Of a DNA stretch of 64,000 nucleotides, positions 57,100 to 64,000 are shown piece after piece. The first letter of the stretch is position 1, and the number at the start of each line of letters is the position of its first letter. The notes under the pieces were generated by a model that was given only the letters and a program-made list of their open reading frames with translations, was not told where the DNA came from and made no database searches. Source of the DNA: Saxidomus purpurata (Eukaryota > Mollusca > Bivalvia > Venerida > Veneridae); the NCBI GenBank assembly GCA_022818135.1, contig JAFMSR010000012.1, positions 5,825,768 to 5,889,767 on the forward strand. Reading direction: 5' to 3'. The translations under genes and the position numbers were made by a program.

Positions 57100-58134
57100 T
57101 TTGGCCTGGGGACTGAAAGTCCCCAAGGCCTAAGTTAGTATACCACATTTCAAACCCTGCAAGAATTTTAGCCGTGCTATGTGCGAATAACAACTGTAAA
57201 CATGCGCTATGCGAAAGTAGTGCAAGACAGACCAGATCAATCTTCTGTTTGAATGCCGCATATGATAAGAACATGTTACAAATAAAAATAGTACATAAAT
57301 CTTCAAACGACTGCAGGAAGGTATATAGCTTACGGGCTGCATTACACATTTTTTTCTGTTTTAGAAATTAATGCGCTGTTAGCTGATTACGGAAGATAAT
57401 CATATGCATATCACGGAAAAGTACGGATATTTACGGAAATTTACGAAAATGTACGAAGCTCGATATAAGAGTTTGTAGTTTGATTTTCAAATTTCCGATG
57501 TTATTTCATTGACAACTTTGTTATTTACGAACGATTACATATATATTTACCTAAAAATAAATGTCTCTAAAAAAAGATATAATTTACGTACATTCCCGAG
57601 AAGGAACTAACGTGATCAAAATCACCCGCCATTTATCGAGGACGCTGCATGTCGAGGCCCAGTGAACGGTTTCACTGATTACAACTACAAGGTAACCCAG
57701 AATCATTTTTGGTTTCCTCTGTTATACACATTGTACAGTACTGTATTTATATTTCATTGCTGGTATTGCTTTGTTTATTTCTGTTTCAAGGTCTTGTCAT
57801 TGGTACACAATAATTTTCGATCCACATCATCAGATCATGTCGCTTGAAGTTGTACAAAGCGCAGATCGAATTATTTGTACTGGCTTAAACATTTTATAAT
57901 GTTGACTATGTGATTATTTTTCATTTAACGTACATTTCATAATAAAACAAACTTCCCTGTCACCCATATATTTGTGAATCATTCATTCTGTGCCATATAT
58001 TGAATTTCGTCCTCTGCACATTTCGACCCGCACTTTAGGTAAGATTCAACGCAGAACACGTAGGTCAAAAGTTGTTTTTCGGGGAGTTAACCTATAGCCC
58101 CCAGGCCTTCAGCGCTCACAGCGCTTTGATTATA
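57100..58134. mobile_element. 1-kb dispersed repeat, copy 2 (intergenic)
   Basis: Same limits and order as copy 1, with a few small indels (for example CCTAAAAATAAATGTCTC against CCTAAAAATAATTTCTC). The short plus-strand frame is preserved with only conservative changes (Ser to Pro, Ile to Val). Confidence 0.8.
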
Positions 58135-58254
58135 GTCTGTCACAAAGGATTAGTGATAATTAGCGTAACAATTGTAACATTGCACTGTATAACGTGTACT
58201 GCTTTAACTTACATAAATAAAAGTATAGTATAATTAAGACATGGTATGCCGTAC

Positions 58255-58335
58255 TTTCAGCGTTAGCACAATCGGTAAAAACGCCTAGCTAAAATCTTAC
58301 GATCGTGAGTTCAAATCCCAGTGGATTCGCCTCCG
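58255..58335 (+). mobile_element. tRNA-like SINE head
   Basis: A-box-like TTAGCACAATCGGTA and B-box-like GAGTTCAAATCCC lie 33 bp apart in tRNA-like order. Several stem mismatches and no clean acceptor stem argue against a functional tRNA. Confidence 0.5.
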
Positions 58336-59744
58336 TTGAGGTTTGAGTGGTTAGTGGTAATATTGCTTTCATTACGTCAAACCGCCTACGTTTCAAAAGC
58401 TACACAACATTCCTTGATTGACATAGGATATAACTTAATTTCTTGTCTTTATCTGTTGACAGGTTATGTCTTTGTAAATGAACTGCTTCTGATCCTATAT
58501 ACTTATTTTGCATTTTATTGTATAATGTTTAATATAAGTACATCAAAACTTATTGCCCTAAAACATCTTCATACAAGACTTTAATTTCAACTTTAACAAC
58601 CAGTATCAAACATCAAAAACTGCAGCAGTTGATGGTAGTCACGTAAACATAAGTATGAACCAAGACCATAAATTTGAGACCAGGCGGGAACTTTTCTTTG
58701 CAACTTATCGCGTCGACAGTCTTTCAGTAGTGTCAATGCTTTGATTCAGTAATGTAGGCAACAGTTAAAAGCAGTGTCCTTTAATATCTTTCAATATTTT
58801 TCAAATATGTAAATTTTCCATATTTGATAAAAATGCAGTGAAGTTGGTCATTATTCCACAAGAATAGATAAGTCACAATTGATATATGAAGACGTTACTT
58901 TGTGTCATACTTTTGCAGTAGTTCATGGACAATGTGAATGTACTTTATACCCCATATTCCCTACTTATTCATAGAAGGTCGAAATCGATATATCGTTTGT
59001 ATACAAATCATACTGGCTTAACGTGACACATTTGCATTTATGGATACAGAAAAAGCTTTAAATATAATAGATTTATCATTTTACCTGTCACAATTGCTAT
59101 GGCAGTAACGATGCGGTCCGCAAGCAGCGCAGTAGGTTAGGGTACCTCTATGCATGTTTAACATACTTGTCCTACTTCAGTTCAAAGTTAATTACAGAAA
59201 ACCAATTACAGGTGTTTTCTTATCTGATTGTTCATACCGTACTAATTTGTCCATGCTTTTAAAGCGGCAGGGGAAGACTTGAGCAGTAAACTACCGAAAT
59301 AAAACGGCGACACTGACAGGCATAACATTTTTATTCCACTTTTGCTTTTTAACTTTAAGCTTTGATTTTGTGGGGGACTCTATTACTTAAAATGTGACAC
59401 ATTAACTTGCCATACATTTCTCCTAAAAGTCAAGTCTATAAAATATCATTTTTTGCTAGATACCAACCGTAAACAGAGATATTGATCTTATTTAAGCATG
59501 AACTGTCTTTTCTATTTTCAGTCTGGTAATCATATGTTCATAAAGACAAATTATTCAAGTTGAACATAACTCCTCAAAATGTTTTTGTTAATTGTTTCGC
59601 CCACAGTTGAACAATATAAATATACATGAACAAGTTTGAACATGCACCGTCACAAAAAATATGAATATCATTAATGAAATACGTTGTTAGTTACATCTAT
59701 ATAAAAGTACATAATTTTAAGTATTAAGTTCATACTCTGGGAAC
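58336..59744. other. Intergenic between TG-C and TG-B, nothing recognised
   Basis: AT-rich DNA to the right of the SINE head. One 87-codon frame (58321-58584) starts within the SINE head and has no recognisable domain. Confidence 0.5.
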
Positions 59745-59830
59745 ATTTCATCATCATCATCATCATTATCATCATCATCGTTAACGACATCATTTCGGTC
59801 AGCATAATCTTTTATTTTTTTTTTTTTTTC
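59745..59830. repeat. CAT microsatellite and poly-T run
   Basis: CATCATCATCATCATCATT and similar, then a run of about 18 T at 59812-59829. A second CAT repeat is at 48076-48106. Confidence 0.8.
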
Positions 59831-59911
59831 GGTGGTTTATCGAAATATAAGGATGGATTATATCCCGATAAACTCATTGTCCACCTCTGTGAAAATTTTT
59901 ACCCGGATTTT

Positions 59912-60190
59912 ACGTCAAAATGTACTCAGAGCGTAATGAATGCCGGAAACGTCGTTAAAATGACGTCATGTTTGCTATGCTTTCTGATGACGTTTCCCGC
60001 CATTTCTGGCATTGTATTGAAGCAAACTGAACAGAAGTAGAGTTTGAAACATAAAATAAACAGAAAACTCATTGGTATCGATGTGATATTACGTTAATTT
60101 CACCAGGGAACACCAAAAGTAGTTATCGAGTGACTGCGCCACTCGTGAAAATATTACTTTTGGCTCCCACCTGATGAAATTATATAGATG
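59912..60190. repeat. Dispersed repeat, copy 2 (intergenic)
   Basis: Counterpart of 51238-51495 with the same order of motifs, about 8.5 kb to the right. Small deletions distinguish it, including loss of CAATCGACTATCGAG. Confidence 0.75.
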
Positions 60191-61496
60191 ATATTTGTTT
60201 GTTTTTAGTGGAAATGGAATTGTTTATATACCTACTAATGTTTATCTGAATTTTCTTAAGTATTGTTGCAGTAAAATACAACACCCCGTATCGAATTTTC
60301 CGTATCAGATTAACTTAGCTGTCCCCCGTGTAAGTTGTAGTCAAATGCATATTCATATCATATTTCTACGCTAAGAGTTGAAAAATACAATAAAATAAGT
60401 TTGGTTTTATTGTCGTCACATTTATTTTAATGTCACATTTGAAGACAAATGGACACAATTTCTTTTTCGCATTAAATAAACCAGAAAGATGATTTACATT
60501 TTGCATTACTGTTGTTTGTTTATACAAGGAAGGCACAAGTGACGTCATTGACGTCATATAAAACATGACACGAAATACGGAATATTGTAACAGGCGTCGT
60601 ATCTTTTGAGTTGGCTGTATTACTTGTTACTTATACCATGTAAAATTTTAAACTCAGCATTGATTTCGATGACTGAAAAGAACAAGTCGATTTAGGTCAA
60701 GTAAATTCAATCCATCACTGTGAACATAACCATATATAAATTTTTGCAATAAGACTTTGTATATCACATGAATAATTACTTAAAGTAAGCAAGTACATGT
60801 ACATGTAATATGACACTTGTAGCAGTTTATGGAGGTGTAGGTAAATAAGTTTGAGTAACAAATACAAGTCCGGATGCATTTTCTTTTATAAATTTATTAT
60901 AGTCAACTACATAATACTTTTCGTACAGAAATTAGAGTGCAATAACTGCACAGCACTTACGACATATAAACACAATATCTTGATTCATTACACATATATT
61001 CCAATTAACCATTTTACTCCAAATGTTAAGATTTCGGATAACGTTTTGTCTAATATCAACAGTTGACAGTTGCATACACTCGCATGTTTGTCCAAGGCTT
61101 CATCCAACAAGTCTATAGCTGAAGTGTTTCCAGTGTGGCCATAAAACCATCTGGAGAAACGAAATGCTTTTATATTTATCTCGAGAAAACTGCGACTTTG
61201 GAAATAGCATGATCATTCTTTAAAACTGCTGTACAGTAAGGTAATTTCATATACAGCTTACACACAATACACGTATTTGGCAAACTCTGAGAAGCCACAC
61301 TGGAGAGGTAAGTGTTTCTTATAAAAGCATTTACAAAAACAATTGTTAATACCAGTCACTGGTAAATTGGTTTAATATCATATCTGGAAGGAGAAATGTT
61401 ACTAAAGATTAAAGCCTACACCAAAAAGTGGTAAGTCTATGAGATGGTAGTAAAATACAGATATAAGAAGGAATGTAGAAAATCCTATCGTACGTT
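60191..61496. other. 3' flank of TG-C
   Basis: AT-rich DNA. A minus-strand ATTAAA at 61371-61376 is a possible poly(A) signal for TG-C. No other feature recognised. Confidence 0.4.
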
Positions 61497-61641
61497 TTAC
61501 TTTCCGTTAATGGTGATAGGATGTGAGATAGTAACTGCAGAGATCTCTGCACAGTTGAAATACACAATGATTTCCCTTTCTCCGGCTTTGGCTGGGATCA
61601 TGTCGAAATAATTGCTGAACGTCTGTTTCGGGTCGACATTT
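61497..61641 (-). CDS. TG-C terminal coding exon
   Basis: Encodes [40 protein letters not shown] and PITINGK followed by TAA. One codon longer than the A and B ends. Confidence 0.92.
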
Positions 61642-63524
61642 CTATAACAAAACGAAGTATATATGACAGGCATTTAGTTGTTGTAGTTAAAACGTAAGCA
61701 TTCAGCAACATGCTGCATGTCATTTCGTTTTCTTTGGAAAACAAACTCAAAATATGAACCTCATAAAATCTTCTCAAAGCAAAATAACTGTGAATCACAA
61801 ATACATATAACAGTTTCACTTAGTGGATTAAGTTTCTTTACTACACGATGGCCAAAATACTTGTAATAATTGTAGAGGAAGAACGAGCTTCTCATTCTGT
61901 AATTTAGAACTATGGTCAAATAGGCAATACGTTATAATGTGCGGCAAAGGATCATAATCTTCGCAACTTCAATGTTTTGTCGATGTTAAAAATTACAAGT
62001 TTAGTTAATGTTTGCCCTAGAATGCATGACTGTTGACGAAAATTGGTCTTACGGCTGTTTATAGATGGTAGGTTTCTGAAGCCCGGGTCCATCAGCACGC
62101 AGTTCACATTTTGTTAAAGTGACCGGTAACTGGTTGACGAAGGAAACTTGAGCCTTAAATTTCTCCCCAACAGTTGCGTTGTCTGGTGCCTGCGAAATTA
62201 TTGCATGAGGTTTATAGTACATGGAAACATGGACTTAACAATATAATTATCATCAGATACTCATCTCTTCATACATACTCCAGCGCTACTGTTTTATGCA
62301 GATATTTTTCAAGCTCAAACTTTATTGTCGGTTTCAATGCAAGCAGAAAACAGTTTTGAATATTTTAACTTTAAACAGTACAATAATGAACGATATTGGA
62401 AACTTGACGTATACAAATTCAACGTAAAATAAAGTTACTGAACATATATTAAAGGACACTGTATAAATATGATCAAATTGGGTAGCAAACCTTCTAGGGA
62501 ACATCCATGTTTCCTAGAGATGTGGTTTTAAAAACGGTGAACGGATGGCCACCGGATGGTGAATAGTTACTATACATGTAGCTCAACCTGGGCATATATA
62601 ACAAACAAAGTTACCACAATGTCCAGATGTGGTTTATGCAGTCTTAGATCGTCTGTCTTAGCAAATGTTTGATTTGTCTCCGCCACACCACACATACAGG
62701 AAATCATCAAGATACAGTGATCTGTCAACTTGTCCAAGTAACCATCCACTTCAACTTGCACATCAATAGACTTCTCTGTACAGCGACAATAAAAAATGGT
62801 GAATTCTTTTCAAGTGAGTAACAACCTAATATGTCTTTCACGAGCTAAACCCTAACCCTGCTGAAGTTCTAAAATGTGCATCTTTAAATTCATTGCTAAA
62901 ATAGATGTACACTGAAAATTGAATACCGATCATGATCAGTCAACAAAAATGCAGAATCATTTGCAGTCATCAGGTTGATGCTTGTATTCATGGAGCTATC
63001 CAGACATATTATAAGTAAAATGGTGCAACCCAATTAAGTAAGATCTCTGCGAAAGACAACATGACATTTTTTTTCATATTCACTCTCACTATATTCTTAT
63101 AAATATCGGGGATATGCCTAAAATATACACGTGTTCATTTATTTCGTCTTTTCTTTCCACATTCAATGTATTACTTAGAGAATTGCTGTGTAATAAAAAT
63201 TTGAGTTAACTATATTTCATAAAATAGTTCAAGTTCGTTGCAACATTCCCATGTAAAACTCCTACACGTTTATCTGTTGTTGTTTTGAGGGTATTTTTCA
63301 GATTACAGATAGGAAATCGTACCTTCGTTAGGCTGTAGAATGGTAGAATCTATATCCTCCCTTCTAACCAACTTGTAATTGATCCCTGTGTAATACGAAC
63401 TGGTCAATGCTATAGACCCATGGATCGTTCTCGTGCTTGTACTTGTATTTTTCACATTTAATCCAAATTCCACGGTATCACCCATGAATACCTTCTTGTT
63501 GGCATAAAGGTGAAATTCAACATC
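61497..63524 (-). CDS. Transglutaminase C, 3' part only (last four exons)
   Basis: Third tandem paralog, cut by the right window edge. Four exons (63323-63524, 62615-62775, 62053-62189, 61497-61641) encode both C-terminal barrels in the phases used by TG-A and TG-B. Exon lengths of 202, 161 and 137 equal those of TG-A, whereas TG-B has 205, 161 and 131. This suggests C is structurally closer to A. It ends GK then TAA. A possible ATTAAA signal lies on the minus strand at 61371-61376. The catalytic exons must lie beyond 64000, so activity cannot be judged here. Confidence 0.9.
62053..62189 (-). CDS. TG-C exon: C-terminal barrel 2, first part
   Basis: Encodes APDNATVGEKFKAQVSFVNQ then [20 protein letters not shown] and TIYKQP. 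Phase 0 in, 2 out (CC|GTAAGA). Confidence 0.92.
62615..62775 (-). CDS. TG-C exon: C-terminal barrel 1, second part
   Basis: Encodes [40 protein letters not shown] and LHKPHLDIV, ending at GTG|GTAACT. It shows the ancestral LDIV end that TG-A has lost. Confidence 0.92.
63323..63524 (-). CDS. TG-C exon: C-terminal barrel 1, first part
   Basis: Encodes DVEFHLYANKKVFMGDTVEF, GLNVKNTSTSTRTIHGSIAL and SSYYTGINYKLV. Donor GAAG|GTACGA, in the same place as the weak TG-A GTTTGC donor. Confidence 0.91.
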
Positions 63525-63788
63525 CTGAATGTTAAGTTAGATACCTCAATGGTATATTACTGTTAAATAAGTTTGCAGCTATACAGAAAAATATGTATTT
63601 AATGACCAAAAGGCATATAGAATGGCAATTATATGATATATGATTTATAGACAACATACTAAACTTCTGCTAAGTTTGCGTGAATATAGCTGGATGGCAA
63701 ATCTGGTGCAAAAATGATGGCCAAAGGTTAACAGAAAATGAGGAAAATTTTGACCAAGTGAGGTAGGGGTTAAAAACAAAAATAACAC

Positions 63789-64000
63789 TTAATAACTGGT
63801 ATAACCACCTCTTGAGTTGACTATTGGACGCATAGAATTGACTTAAGTATTGATTTCTGCCTGTGGAATATTGTTCCATTCCTGAATGAACGCTTCACGA
63901 AGTTCGTTTACGTTTACGACGCCTCACTCGTCTGTCCGGAATATCACAGACGTGCTCGTTGGGTTAAGATCAGGACTTTTAATCCGACCATTGATCAATG
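63789..64000 (-). pseudogene. Tc1/mariner transposase C-terminal fragment
   Basis: On the minus strand the window edge begins in a frame reading RIKSPDLNP. It then shifts by a base to EHVCDIPDRRVRR and shifts back to VNELREAFIQEWNNIPQAEI. An in-frame stop is followed by VNSMRPIVNSRGGYTSY and a terminal stop. SPDLNP-IEH and the LREA...EWNNIP block are hallmarks of the DD34E transposase C-terminus. The frame breaks and the stop show it is dead. It lies upstream of the TG-C barrel exons, within an intron or between exons. Confidence 0.75.

Noticed and set aside
58255..58335. Functional tRNA gene
   Set aside because: A- and B-box-like sequences are present, but stems do not pair well and there is no acceptor stem; better explained as a SINE head.

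Overview
This is AT-rich, intron-rich animal nuclear DNA, most likely from a mollusc and probably a bivalve. That placement is an inference. It rests on invertebrate-type transglutaminase genes with many small exons and on dispersed elements with AGCTCGACTATT / AATAGTCGAGCT ends, which I associate with bivalve genomes. There is no bacterial gene organisation: the only long ORFs without introns lie inside tandem repeats.

The genic content is a tandem cluster of three protein-glutamine gamma-glutamyltransferase (transglutaminase, TG) paralogs, all on the minus strand. TG-A (8035-31380) and TG-B (37876-56301) each have 15 coding exons. I could trace them from ATG to stop with consistent splice phases, giving predicted proteins of 754 and 727 residues. 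TG-C (from 61497 and running off the right edge) shows only its last four exons. A and B keep the Cys-His-Asp triad, the core tryptophan and a calcium-site motif. Both begin with a lipidation-type N-terminus: MGCTGS in A (myristate plus a candidate palmitoyl cysteine) and MGSSSS in B (myristate only). They therefore look like active, membrane-associated intracellular crosslinking enzymes of the annulin / TGM1 / factor XIIIA type.

Layout: 1-8000 is gene-free and holds a TIR element with 165-bp internal repeats, a 1-kb foldback structure, microsatellites and a MITE whose ends are built of GAATACAGCTCC motifs. 8035-31380 is TG-A, whose introns carry four large minisatellites (23, 24/72, 43 and 48 bp units), a cluster of palindromic AGAGATATCTCT motifs and a 1-kb dispersed repeat. 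31381-37875 is intergenic, with a pogo-like MITE, a small hairpin MITE, a TCGTTCCCACGA inverted-motif element and a second GAATACAGCTCC MITE. 37876-56301 is TG-B, with several TIR elements and a tRNA-derived SINE in its introns. 56302-61496 is intergenic, with an unassigned 107-codon ORF, a second copy of the 1-kb repeat and a tRNA-like SINE head. 61497-64000 is the 3' part of TG-C plus a broken Tc1/mariner transposase fragment.

The most interesting observations are: a minisatellite in TG-A whose repeat unit is the exon 13 / splice-donor junction itself; near-identity of exon 8 (catalytic His and Asp) between TG-A and TG-B while neighbouring exons are clearly diverged; the divergent N-terminal acylation signals; and several inverted-motif elements. 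I found no convincing wholly new multi-gene system.
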